Below, piece by piece: positions 1 to 6,630 of a DNA stretch of 64,000 bases (the stretch's first letter is position 1; each line of letters opens with the position of its first letter). This stretch comes from Halapricum salinum (GTDB lineage: Archaea; Halobacteriota; Halobacteria; Halobacteriales; Haloarculaceae): positions 1,170,887 to 1,234,886 of the forward strand of contig NZ_CP031310.1 of the NCBI RefSeq assembly GCF_004799665.1, given 5' to 3'. The notes under the pieces were generated by a model, which saw only the letters and a list, made by a program, of their open reading frames with translations, made no database searches and was not told where the DNA came from. The position numbers and the translations under genes were made by a program.

Positions 1-340
1 GTGTCAGGTCGACGCTGACGCTCTGGCCGGGCGGCGTGTCGTCGATCGTCTCGACGTGAAACTGTTCGTCTTCGACGCCCGTTCGGACCGTGACTTGGTC
101 GAACAGGTCGGCCCCGTAGCGGGTCGACTTGCGGATCTCCAGGGTCGCGGTGTCGCCGCCACCGTCTTCGATCCTGACGTCGCCGTTGCGGTTCGTGACC
201 CGAAGCGGCGCCCCTGCGGGGATCGATACCTCGTCGCTCGTCTGCTCAGATTCCAGGACGCCCGGGAAGGCACAGCCAGCGAGCCCGGTCGCGGCGGCTC
301 CGCAGGCGAAGAGGACGTGTCGGCGATCGGGATCGACCAT
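1..340 (-). CDS. Tat-type lipoprotein, DUF4097-like (C-terminus outside window)
   Basis: Read on the minus strand from the ATG at 338-340; the frame stays open to the window edge, so only about the first 113 residues are visible. The N-terminus has paired arginines (DRRHVLF), a short hydrophobic stretch and a lipobox (LAGC), as expected for a haloarchaeal Tat-exported lipid-anchored protein on the outer face of the membrane. The mature part carries short beta-strand phrases (VTNRNGDVRIEDG, ATLEIRKS) typical of DUF4097-type beta-solenoid proteins. Its specific role is unknown. It is transcribed in the same direction as the Mrr-like gene that ends downstream of it in coordinates (starts at 1782). 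Confidence 0.8.
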   Translation of the reverse strand, partial: MVDPDRRHVLFACGAAATGLAGCAFPGVLESEQTSDEVSIPAGAPLRVTNRNGDVRIEDGGGDTATLEIRKSTRYGADLFDQVTVRTGVEDEQFHVETIDDTPPGQSVSVDLT

Positions 341-414
341 GGTGGCGGTTCGTCTGAAGTGGTCAAAGGTGTTGTCCTGGGGGTCGTAGACGGCCGAACA
401 GTAGTCGCTCCGTA

Positions 415-1782
415 CTACACGAGCCCGACTTGCATGAGGACGAACAGCAACACGAGCACTACCGCGACAGCACTGCCCGCCACGAGCGGCGGGTTCTCCA
501 TCGCCTTCTCGTGGGCGGCCATCTGTTCGTACTCGCGGCGGAACTGCTCGCGATTCCGTTCGTCGTAAAAGTACTTCCGTTTCAGCGCGAAGCGCTCGGT
601 CACCGCACAGCCCGTACAGATCGGCTCCTGCTCGACACGCTCGGTCTTGGTGTGGCTCTCGCAGTTGATCGACCCGCAGTTCTCACAGAAGGTGTAGGTT
701 TCACCCTGATCGCTCGTCTCACACTGCACACACTCCCTGATCCCGTCTTCGATCGTCGTGTGCGACGGGCCGGCGACGTAGCACTCGTAGGGGTAGCGGT
801 ACTCCCCGAGCTGGGCTTCGATAGACACCTTCGGGACGTATACCGGATCGATCGACTGGACCGAGATATCCGACTGTTTGGGCTCGCAGATCTTCTCGTA
901 GTCGACGTTGTTGTCACCCGTGTAGTGGACCGTGTTGGTGTATCGATCCCGTAGCTCGTCGACTACCCAGTCCTTGTATTCTGTTTCAGTCCTGTCGAAG
1001 TGCTCGACGTCGACTCTGTCGAACCGCTGCTCGAACGCCTCGGCGTCCATGTCCACGGCCTGGGCTCGGTTGTTGCGGACGAGACGATCCACCGACGAGG
1101 AGAGGGTGGTCGGTCGACCGCGATCACCGGCGATCGAGATGTCCGCCGTCGTGTCGATGTCGTGGATCACGCCGACGCTCGTCTCGAAGGTGGCGTCGAC
1201 CGCCGCCGAGACCTCCAGCGTCGGTTTGAACACCGCCTCGCAGTGCGTGTCGCCGATCTGCTGTGGATCGAGGTTGTCGATCTCGCGGAACGCCTCGAGA
1301 GCCGGTTTGTCCCGCGGGCCGGTCGGATGAGTCGGGCGGAGCGTCTCCTCGCAGATCACTTCGATCCGGCCGTTGTAGAGGTCGAGTCCGATCTCCTCGC
1401 CGATCTCCCGCAGGTCCGTCCCGTCGAGCAGTTCGATACTCCCGTCGTCACCGCCACGCTGGAGGTCTGCGGCGTATTCTGTGGCCGGATTGGTGAACGT
1501 GCCAGTGGTCACGACGATGCCGCGGCGCGGCCCGTCGTAGTCGAACGTCGACACGGCCGAGTGGAGTTTCTGGATCACTGGCCGGCCGACCCGCGTGGTG
1601 TGTTTACACTCGACGACGACCGCGCGCGTCTGCCCGTCGACGTGCTCTTCCATGATGATGTCCCGGCCTTCGTCGGCCGTCTTCGAGGCCTGGCGGACGT
1701 TTTGATAGCCGAGATTCCGAAAGACGTCCTCCATCAGATCCTCGAATTCGAAGCCCGAGAGGTCGTCCAGCAGTTGCGCCAT
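415..1782 (-). CDS. Membrane-tethered Mrr-like restriction endonuclease
   Basis: 455 residues. The N-terminal domain (about 5-120) looks like an Mrr_cat PD-(D/E)xK nuclease: D41 in EGRD, then E58 and K60 in VECK, and a following helix with Q71. Mrr-type enzymes cleave modified or foreign DNA. The C-terminal third holds several CxxC pairs (CVQC, CENC, CTGC) that should bind zinc, and the last 25 residues are a single hydrophobic helix, suggesting a tail anchor. No methyltransferase gene is adjacent. The nuclease fold is a motif-based call; whether the protein cuts DNA, and why it is membrane-bound, is inference. The start at 1782 gives a conventional N-terminus (MAQLLDDLSG). Confidence 0.8.
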   Translation of the reverse strand: MAQLLDDLSGFEFEDLMEDVFRNLGYQNVRQASKTADEGRDIIMEEHVDGQTRAVVVECKHTTRVGRPVIQKLHSAVSTFDYDGPRRGIVVTTGTFTNPATEYAADLQRGGDDGSIELLDGTDLREIGEEIGLDLYNGRIEVICEETLRPTHPTGPRDKPALEAFREIDNLDPQQIGDTHCEAVFKPTLEVSAAVDATFETSVGVIHDIDTTADISIAGDRGRPTTLSSSVDRLVRNNRAQAVDMDAEAFEQRFDRVDVEHFDRTETEYKDWVVDELRDRYTNTVHYTGDNNVDYEKICEPKQSDISVQSIDPVYVPKVSIEAQLGEYRYPYECYVAGPSHTTIEDGIRECVQCETSDQGETYTFCENCGSINCESHTKTERVEQEPICTGCAVTERFALKRKYFYDERNREQFRREYEQMAAHEKAMENPPLVAGSAVAVVLVLLFVLMQVGLV

Positions 1783-2130
1783 CGCTATCGCACCTCAGTT
1801 CCGCAAAGTGAGATTGATCGGCCAGTACCGCAGTTGGGGGGAACGCCAGCCATACTGCGTGATCGTATGAGGCTGTCGACATAACTGTGCAGGAGCGATT
1901 TCTCGAACTGAAAGACCGCGTGGGGGCGTCGTCTTCGTCCCTGCCGTTTGCCGGATCTGCGGGAGTTCGACGTCGAAATTGTATCAACGGAATCGCCAGA
2001 AGCCGCAGTTTGGGACGACCTTGTGTCAGTCTCAGCGGCCCGTCGCCGAAATCCTGTATCATCCGAATCTGTGAACAACAGCACTTCTACTGGACAAACA
2101 GGATTGTAACCGATTCGGGCTGCAAGGAAA

Positions 2131-2147
2131 TGGCGCTGGAGGATTTG
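2131..2147 (+). repeat. Broken copy of tRNA-Arg(UCG) 3' end (att-like)
   Basis: The sequence GGCGCTGGAGGATTTG matches the complement of the 3' end of the tRNA-Arg gene at 3330-3404 over 16 bases, lacking one G of the acceptor stem. It lies about 1.2 kb beyond the tRNA 3' end, the side where integrases leave the outer attachment site. Seen directly; its origin as an att scar is inferred. Confidence 0.6.
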
Positions 2148-2161
2148 CGAGCGACAGAACA

Positions 2162-2173
2162 TGGGCGCTGGAG
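2162..2173 (+). repeat. Second short copy of tRNA-Arg 3' end
   Basis: TGGGCGCTGGAG repeats the terminal 12 bases (complement) of the tRNA-Arg gene, then diverges. It lies only 15 bases after the copy at 2131-2147, suggesting stacked or nested integration and excision events. Confidence 0.45.
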
Positions 2174-2313
2174 ACTCTGGTTCGCGACGCGAACGAACTG
2201 ACCTCTGAGACGTGAGGCGGTCACATTCGGAAGGTCTGAAAATCGGGATTCGACGTGGTTTCTGCGTCGTTCATAGCAAAGACTACACCGGTCCGGTATC
2301 GATAATAAGTTGC

Positions 2314-2802
2314 ATGGCAGACTCGTTGTGGTATCCGTCAGTTGAAGACGTTCTCACCATCCACGACGACATCGTTTCGGAGTATCCCGATACTCATCCC
2401 GGCGTGGCGAACCGCGGGGACATCGAATTCGCGCTGGACTACATCGAGGAGGGGAGCTTCGATGCGGCACCGGAGACGATTCACGAGAAGGCATTTCATC
2501 TTCTTCGGCTCCTCGTTGCGAATCATCCTTTCGTCGATGCGAACAAACGTACCGCGCTCAACACTGCGGCCGTGTTCTATTTCCTCAATGGCTATCGGTT
2601 CGAGTACGACGACGAAATCAGAGAGATTCTGAAACGACTCGGTATCGACGAGGCGACCGTCGATGAGAAAAGAACTATCGAGTATCTTCGGTCTCATACA
2701 AAAGAGCTGGACCTGATAGGCGAAATCGAAGACTGGCGCGAGGACCTCATTCAGTACGGACTAGAACAGTTGAACGACGATCTGTCGGACCCGAACGATT
2801 AA
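2314..2802 (+). CDS. Fic/Doc family toxin
   Basis: 162 residues from the ATG at 2314. The diagnostic motif HPFVDANKRT (H71 to T80) matches the Fic/Doc active site (HxFx[D/E]xNxR). The variant with D and NKR is the Doc form, known in phage P1 to phosphorylate EF-Tu with ATP; ordinary Fic enzymes adenylylate targets. An in-frame start at 2212 would add 34 residues with no Fic character, so the later ATG was chosen. The AT-rich sequence GATAATAAG lies just before the start. The gene sits between tRNA-Arg fragments, so it looks like cargo of an integrated element. No Phd-like antitoxin precedes it; a 46-residue gene follows 25 bases later. Confidence 0.85.
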   Translation: MADSLWYPSVEDVLTIHDDIVSEYPDTHPGVANRGDIEFALDYIEEGSFDAAPETIHEKAFHLLRLLVANHPFVDANKRTALNTAAVFYFLNGYRFEYDDEIREILKRLGIDEATVDEKRTIEYLRSHTKELDLIGEIEDWREDLIQYGLEQLNDDLSDPND

Positions 2803-2827
2803 CCGCGCTCAGGACATCTACTCGGAT

Positions 2828-2968
2828 ATGGCCACTGAAGAAGGGGCAGAGTCCGCTTCTCCGCTCGACGAAGTGATGGAGGACATCCGTCGGGAGTTAG
2901 TTCGGCGTATCGCAACGGCCGATCGAGAGTCGAACCGAGACATCTACGACGCGCTCGAAAACGAGTAA
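2828..2968 (+). CDS. Small acidic protein downstream of Fic/Doc, possible antitoxin
   Basis: 46 residues, beginning MATEEGAESASPLDEVMED and ending in DALENE. It is acidic and helical, with a central amphipathic stretch (DIRRELVRRIATADRESN). It begins 25 bases after the toxin stop codon, in the same direction, so it could be co-transcribed. No family was recognised. Antitoxin function is a guess from position and size only; doc operons normally place the antitoxin first. Confidence 0.5.
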   Translation: MATEEGAESASPLDEVMEDIRRELVRRIATADRESNRDIYDALENE

Positions 2969-3015
2969 CTCGTACCCTTCGACCTGTATCTCCATCCTCT
3001 CTCGTGGCTTCTGCC

Positions 3016-3207
3016 TCAACTGCCTCTATTGACTCGATAGTCGCCACGAAGAGCTTCAATCGACGGTTGATTTTCTCCGATCAGACCAGTTTGGCTGTAC
3101 GCGAACCCAGGTGGAACCCACTCGGAGATTCGACGATCGAACGAAAGCAACCCCATTGCGGTCTCGACGAGATCCGCGCCGCCGCTGTATTGCGGTTTGT
3201 GGGGCAA
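3016..3207 (-). pseudogene. Possible 5'-truncated gene remnant
   Basis: A 63-codon minus-strand frame that would begin only at a TTG and has no good start signal. Its peptide (for example DRRISEWVPPGF and SIEALRGDYRVN) looks more like protein than chance, but matches no family I recognise. It lies inside the tRNA-flanked strip, so a gene fragment brought or cut by integration is plausible. The rest of 2969-3329 holds repeats and nothing else I can name. Confidence 0.25.
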
Positions 3208-3217
3208 AAAGCCGATA

Positions 3218-3233
3218 TGGGCGCTGGAGGATT
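3218..3233 (+). repeat. Copy of tRNA-Arg 3' end next to the tRNA (att-like)
   Basis: TGGGCGCTGGAGGATT is an exact 16-base match to the complement of the tRNA-Arg 3' end, followed by GTGAACCC, which resembles the next tRNA bases with a one-base shift. It lies 97 bases from the intact tRNA. A T-arm-like string on the other strand (GGTTCAAATCC near 3278) lies in between. Together they look like a remnant att junction. Confidence 0.6.
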
Positions 3234-3329
3234 GTGAACCCTACTGCGAGACTCGCTAGCGCTCGTCTCGCGTGGTTCAAATCCTCGCGGTATACTTCTC
3301 GCTCCTCACGTTCGTTCGTTGCAGAGAAG

Positions 3330-3404
3330 TGGGCGCTGGAGGATTTGAACCCCCGACAGCTTGGTCCGAAGCCAAGTACTCTGTCCAGACTGAGCTAAGC
3401 GCCC
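3330..3404 (-). tRNA. tRNA-Arg (anticodon UCG)
   Basis: The minus strand folds as a full cloverleaf: acceptor GGGCGCT pairs with AGCGCCC, D-arm GCTC/GAGT, anticodon stem CTTGG/CCAAG with loop CTTCGGA (anticodon TCG, reads CGA), and T-arm GGGGG-TTCAAAT-CCTCC. The discriminator base is A and CCA is not encoded. GTTTAAAC at 3431-3438, 27 bases upstream, is a good TATA box. Its 3' end has been used as an integration target, judging by the fragments at 2131, 2162 and 3218. Confidence 0.95.
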
Positions 3405-3430
3405 TGCACTCCTTTGTTACCCACGTTCCG

Positions 3431-3438
3431 GTTTAAAC
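3431..3438 (-). promoter_or_regulatory. TATA box of tRNA-Arg
   Basis: The palindromic GTTTAAAC lies 27 bases before the first base of tRNA-Arg(UCG), the expected archaeal TATA-to-start distance. Confidence 0.55.
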
Positions 3439-3492
3439 AACTCGGTTCGATCCGGCAGCATCTTTTTGCACTCGCTGGCCGTTTCTTTGGGT

Positions 3493-3903
3493 ATGCCTGT
3501 CACAGACGACGAAGGACTGAGAGAGATCCTCGACAGCGACACCATCGCCGTCGTCGGCTGCTCGACCTCACCCGGGAAAGCCGCCCACGACATCCCGAAG
3601 TACCTGCTGGAGCACGGCTACGACGTCATTCCAGTCAACCCCTTCGCCGACGAGATCTTCGGCCGCGAGGCCTACGACTCACTGGCGGACGTTCCCGACG
3701 AGATCGACATCGTCGACGTGTTCCGGCCGAGCGAAGAGGTCCCCGGAATCGTCGACGCCGTACTCGAACGCGAGGACGTCGAGACGGTGTGGCTCCAGTT
3801 GGACATCACCGACGACGAATCGGGCGAGCGCGTCGAGGAGAGCGGCCGGACGTTCGTTCAGGATCGCTGCATGAAAGTCGAACACCAGCGTCTTCGCGGG
3901 TAG
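3493..3903 (+). CDS. CoA-binding domain protein (YccU-like)
   Basis: 136 residues. The fold is a single Rossmann-like CoA_binding domain: TIAVVGCSTSPGKAAHDIPKY is the glycine-rich nucleotide loop, followed by GYDVIPVNPF and later VWLQLDI, matching the short YccU/COG1832 family. These bind CoA; the physiological role is not established. The ATG at 3493 was preferred over an earlier in-frame ATG because CTTTTTG at 3462-3467 sits about 28 bases upstream, fitting a leaderless transcript. Divergent from tRNA-Arg. Confidence 0.85.
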   Translation: MPVTDDEGLREILDSDTIAVVGCSTSPGKAAHDIPKYLLEHGYDVIPVNPFADEIFGREAYDSLADVPDEIDIVDVFRPSEEVPGIVDAVLEREDVETVWLQLDITDDESGERVEESGRTFVQDRCMKVEHQRLRG

Positions 3904-4200
3904 TTACTCGGCGGTCGCGGTCCCGTCGCTGGCGCTCTCATTCTCGTCAGCAGCGATATCCTCGATGTTGGCGTCGGCGATGATCGAGTCGACGTCGAGG
4001 TCCTGTTGTTCGGCCAGTGCTTCCAGCAGCGCACGCTGTTCGGCCAGATCGCGCTCGATGCCGTCGACTTGCTTGCTCGTCGACTCGACCTCGTTGCGGA
4101 GCTGAGAGAGCTGTTCGCGCAGCTCGTTCATCTTCTGGTAGCTGTCTTCGGCGAGCGAGGCGACCTTCTGGAGCTTTTTCGCAGTGCCTCCGAGTCCCAT
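3904..4200 (-). CDS. Short coiled-coil protein (DUF5798-like)
   Basis: 98 residues from the ATG at 4198-4200. Residues 5-70 form an amphipathic coiled coil (KKLQKVASLAEDSYQKMNEL, then LSQLRNEVESTSKQ), and the tail is acidic. It resembles the small haloarchaeal DUF5798 proteins whose function is unknown; family name from memory. It converges with the CoA-binding gene with no gap between stop codons. Confidence 0.75.
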   Translation of the reverse strand: MGLGGTAKKLQKVASLAEDSYQKMNELREQLSQLRNEVESTSKQVDGIERDLAEQRALLEALAEQQDLDVDSIIADANIEDIAADENESASDGTATAE

Positions 4201-4242
4201 AGGCGAGTATTGACGGTGGGGTGTTGTGGGCGTTGCGGTGTC

Positions 4243-4365
4243 GGCCGCGACTGAACGAGCGGTGCGAATACGGCGGACTCGCCGGGAGTGAGCAAACCCG
4301 GAAGGGTTTGCGATGGTCGGCGAGGCCGCGACTGAACGAAGTGAAGGAGCGGACTCGCCGGGATT
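4243..4365 (+). repeat. Degenerate direct repeat with central GNRA-type hairpin
   Basis: Two units, about 4243-4290 and 4324-4365, both begin GGCCGCGACTGAACGA and end CGGACTCGCCGGGA. Between them a perfect 8-bp stem (GCAAACCC at 4292, GGGTTTGC ending at 4311) is closed by the loop GGAA. The block sits between divergent genes starting at 4200 and 4393. No function is recognised. Confidence 0.5.
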
Positions 4366-4392
4366 AAGACCCACGCCGCCCGAGCACCGACT

Positions 4393-4791
4393 ATGGAACG
4401 CTCGCGTCGGATCGCGCCGCTTGTCGGGATCGTGGCCTGTCTGCTCGTCCTCGGCGTGCTGGCAGTGCCGTACGCGCTAGCGGACGCGGCGACGGTCAGA
4501 CTGTACTACGATTCGGGGATGTTGCACCCGCTCGTGGCAGGCCTGCTCGCGACAGTCTCGATCATCGTCTTCGCTGCTGGCCGCCAGGAGCGGACCGATC
4601 CCGAACTCGCGGCGGGCGTGACGCTGACGTTCGGGCTGTTCACGGTCTTTCTGGCGCTCGCGTGGGCGCTGACCGTCCGCGTCGACGTCGCGGGGCCGGA
4701 ACTCGCAGAGCATCGATGGGCGCTGGTCGCCGTTGCCCTCGGGGTCCCCGGGGCTGCGGCGTGGTACGCGCGCTCGCTCGGTCTGCTTTGA
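4393..4791 (+). CDS. Four-helix membrane protein, unknown function
   Basis: 132 residues with four predicted transmembrane helices (roughly 8-30, 45-62, 75-95, 108-128). The short loop RQERTDPE after helix 2 should be cytoplasmic. No catalytic motif is visible. It resembles conserved haloarchaeal DUF-class membrane proteins. It directly precedes the SRP RNA gene. Confidence 0.75.
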   Translation: MERSRRIAPLVGIVACLLVLGVLAVPYALADAATVRLYYDSGMLHPLVAGLLATVSIIVFAAGRQERTDPELAAGVTLTFGLFTVFLALAWALTVRVDVAGPELAEHRWALVAVALGVPGAAAWYARSLGLL

Positions 4792-4844
4792 GTCGGGTCG
4801 TGCCGAAAGACCCTTACGTTGCACCCGGCTACGAGAGGATGGAC

Positions 4845-5150
4845 TAGGTCGGGCGGTTAGGCCCCGCTCGTACTCCCGCACTATGGTCTTTAGCGGGGGC
4901 CGAACCCGGGGGCGTCCGGTCTGACGGGCGCGGACCCCGCAAGCTAACGTGGAAGCCTCGTCCGACGGGGGTAGCGGTCCACGGGAGTTCACCTGCAGGG
5001 GTGATCTGCCGTGGTTTACCGCGGGCAATCCGCCAGGCGCGGAAGCGAGCAGCGGACCCGCGGACACCTGCCGCTCGTCGGGTCGCGGGGTGGAGGAGGC
5101 GCGCGGGACTATCCGTGCTCGAACGCCGGGCAATCCCGTTGTCCACCCAT
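4845..5150 (+). ncRNA. ffs: SRP (7S) RNA
   Basis: A roughly 305-base GC-rich transcript starting GTCGGGCGGTTAGGCCCCGC. The decisive part is domain IV at about 5033-5053: CCAGG, then GGAA as the helix-8 tetraloop, then AGCAG on the other side, the SRP54-binding site. Size and opening sequence match the halophile 7S RNA as I remember it. The RNA targets nascent membrane and secreted proteins to the Sec translocon with SRP54 and SRP19. The weak box CCTTACG at 4812-4818 is about 30 bases upstream. The ends are approximate (a few bases). The region to 5369 downstream holds only small repeats and a T-run at 5325-5331 that could end transcription. Confidence 0.9.
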
Positions 5151-5231
5151 TCATACTGATTCGCGAGACGCCGAGCGTAGCGAGGGGTCTCGGATGTGCG
5201 AGCGGCGATGGAAGAGCCGCGAGATAGCGTG

Positions 5232-5261
5232 ATTCCGAACAGCGTGAGGAATCTCGGAAAT
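5232..5261 (+). repeat. TTCCGA...TCGGAA inverted repeat, copy 1
   Basis: ATTCCGAACAGCGTGAG followed by GAATCTCGGAAAT; the ends TTCCGA and TCGGAA pair as a small stem. A similar unit lies at 5614-5642, so the two bracket the small membrane gene at 5370. Confidence 0.45.
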
Positions 5262-5369
5262 CGAACGGTGAGCGACAGCGACCCGTGAGCAGCGACACGA
5301 GAGGCACAGCTGCCCGAATAGCAGTTTTTTTGATAGAGAACCGTGTATACAGGAGTGGCAGGGGGTACC

Positions 5370-5606
5370 ATGAAACAGTACATCTCGTATCAATTAACAG
5401 GGGTAGTGTCGTTCCTGGTGGTGTCGATCATAGCGTTCGCCGCCAGCGGCGTCTTCGGGAGTGGGTACACCGCGGGGCTGGTCTTCGGCTTCGCGATCGG
5501 GCTGGCAGTCGCGCTGTTCGAGTACGGCGTCGTCGTCGAGACGGAAGTCCGATCGAGCGGTTATCCCGACGCGATCAAGCGGAAGATCGATCAGGTGTTT
5601 GAGTAG
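5370..5606 (+). CDS. Small two-helix membrane protein
   Basis: 78 residues (MKQYISYQLTG...). Two hydrophobic helices at about 8-28 and 35-55 are followed by a charged tail (EVRSSGYPDAIKRKIDQVFE). A GTG at 5343 would add nine residues; the ATG was chosen because the extra part (MYTGVAGGT) adds nothing conserved-looking. Function unknown. Confidence 0.65.
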   Translation: MKQYISYQLTGVVSFLVVSIIAFAASGVFGSGYTAGLVFGFAIGLAVALFEYGVVVETEVRSSGYPDAIKRKIDQVFE

Positions 5607-5613
5607 TGACGTG

Positions 5614-5642
5614 GTTCCGAACGAAGTGAGCGTCTCGGAAAG
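5614..5642 (+). repeat. TTCCGA...TCGGAA inverted repeat, copy 2
   Basis: GTTCCGAACGAAGTGAG followed by CGTCTCGGAAAG, the same plan as 5232-5261 (TTCCGAAC, then GTGAG, then CTCGGAA). It lies directly after the gene at 5370-5606 and could act as a transcript-end hairpin for that gene or its convergent neighbour. Confidence 0.45.
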
Positions 5643-5651
5643 AGCGCTCGC

Positions 5652-5840
5652 TCATCCACGTACGCGCCAGCCGGCGTAGCACAGGCCGGCGAAGCCGTGG
5701 ACGGCGACCAGTGCGCCGAACAGCCAGGCAGTGCTCCCGAGGGTGAACAGCGTCGAGAGCCACAGCCCAGCGACGAGCAGGCAAGCGCTCGCGACGAGGA
5801 GCAGGGCGTGGCGGTTCACACGCAGTGGTGGGACGGCCAT
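5652..5840 (-). CDS. Small two-helix membrane protein
   Basis: 62 residues (MAVPPLRVNRHALLLVASAC...). Two transmembrane helices are separated by a short loop near STLFTLGSTAW. It ends in GWRVRG. A GTG two codons upstream is possible. Divergent from the DCC-family gene at 5896. No family function known. Confidence 0.65.
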   Translation of the reverse strand: MAVPPLRVNRHALLLVASACLLVAGLWLSTLFTLGSTAWLFGALVAVHGFAGLCYAGWRVRG

Positions 5841-5895
5841 CGACACGGGTGTTGCGGTCGAAGGGTTAGTGATGGGTGGGTTCTTAGGGACGGGT

Positions 5896-6279
5896 ATGAG
5901 CGAGGCTACGCTCGTCTACGATGACGACTGCGGGTTCTGCACGTGGTGGGCGGACTACATCGCCGAGCGATCGGACGTCGAACTGGTCGGCTTCTCGGAG
6001 CTGACCGAGGAGTTGCTCGCGCAACTGCCCGAGGACTACGAGGAGTGTGCCCATCTGGTCGTCGACGACGAGGTCTACTCCTGTGGCGAGTCGATCGAAC
6101 AGGCGCTCGGCCGGTCCGATCTCGGAGTCGACTTCGAGCCGCTGTTTCAGTTCTGCCGGCAGTTCGACGAGTACTCGCGGTTCCGTGAGTGGGCCTACCG
6201 CGAGGTCGCAGACCGCCGAAGCCTCTGGGGAAAGATCATCTCGAAGGACCCGCCGGCCCGGTCGAACAGCCGGGAGTGA
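5896..6279 (+). CDS. DCC-family thiol-disulfide oxidoreductase-like protein (DUF393)
   Basis: 127 residues. The start LVYDDDCGFCTWW holds the DxxCxxC signature of DUF393 (DCC) proteins, which have a thioredoxin-like fold; both cysteines are present. Later phrases (SCGESIEQALG, FRQFDEYSRFREWAYR) fit the family's helical half. Members are thought to be redox proteins, though substrates are unknown. The ATG at 5896 places the motif at residue 9, as is usual; the frame is open further upstream but has no matching sequence. Confidence 0.8.
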   Translation: MSEATLVYDDDCGFCTWWADYIAERSDVELVGFSELTEELLAQLPEDYEECAHLVVDDEVYSCGESIEQALGRSDLGVDFEPLFQFCRQFDEYSRFREWAYREVADRRSLWGKIISKDPPARSNSRE

Positions 6280-6294
6280 CCGACAGCCAGGCAA

Positions 6295-6480
6295 TCAGGA
6301 CTCGTAGAAGTCCCGGAGTATCTCTAGCCCGCGTGCGGTTTTGGTGAATTCGGCAGTCGGACGGACAGCGTCACAGTGGTCACAGACGAACGACTCGTCC
6401 GGTTCGGGGAGGTCGGCCGGCGTCGCTTCCCACGACTCGTTACATTCGGGACACTGCAGTGGAATCCACGACTCCTGCAT
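6295..6480 (-). CDS. Small zinc-ribbon protein
   Basis: 61 residues (MQESWIPLQCPECNESWE...). Two CxxC knuckles, CPEC and CDHC, about 25 residues apart form one zinc ribbon; the C-terminal half is basic then acidic (TKTARGLEILRDFYES). It is one of many small haloarchaeal zinc proteins of unknown role. The ATG at 6480 is the start giving the typical short N-terminus. Confidence 0.75.
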   Translation of the reverse strand: MQESWIPLQCPECNESWEATPADLPEPDESFVCDHCDAVRPTAEFTKTARGLEILRDFYES

Positions 6481-6590
6481 GCGTGAGCGTCGTGGGCCAC
6501 GCCGCATGAAGATTGGGGCTACAGTCTTTGGCACTCCCTCGTACGTCCCTCACTGGTCCACGGACGCTGGCGTACTCGACACAGCGACCG

Positions 6591-6598
6591 TCTTTATG
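6591..6598 (+). promoter_or_regulatory. TATA box of the 6631 gene
   Basis: TCTTTATG lies 33-40 bases before the ATG at 6631, giving a very short leader. Confidence 0.4.
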
Positions 6599-6630
6599 TG
6601 TCGTGGGGGGGAATCACACACTAGCGTGCC

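Larger units (their letters stand above)
1783..2313. other. 531-bp stretch without a convincing gene; decayed DNA with tRNA fragments
   Basis: No reading frame here has haloarchaeal composition over its whole length. One plus-strand frame around 1965-2105 reads as an acidic, gene-like peptide (containing DVEIVSTESPEAAVWDD) without a clear start, so it may be the tail of a dead gene. The right end contains two short copies of the tRNA-Arg 3' end (2131 and 2162). The base composition is lower in GC than in the neighbours. This fits the remains of an integrated element. Confidence 0.5.

Noticed and set aside
1785-2201. Frames of 104-152 codons on both strands
   Set aside because: They are Arg/Ser-rich, overlap one another and the Mrr gene start, and lack haloarchaeal acidity; the region is better read as decayed.
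3261-3300. A second tRNA next to tRNA-Arg
   Set aside because: Only a T-arm-like string is present on the plus strand; there is no acceptor stem or anticodon arm, so it is a fragment.
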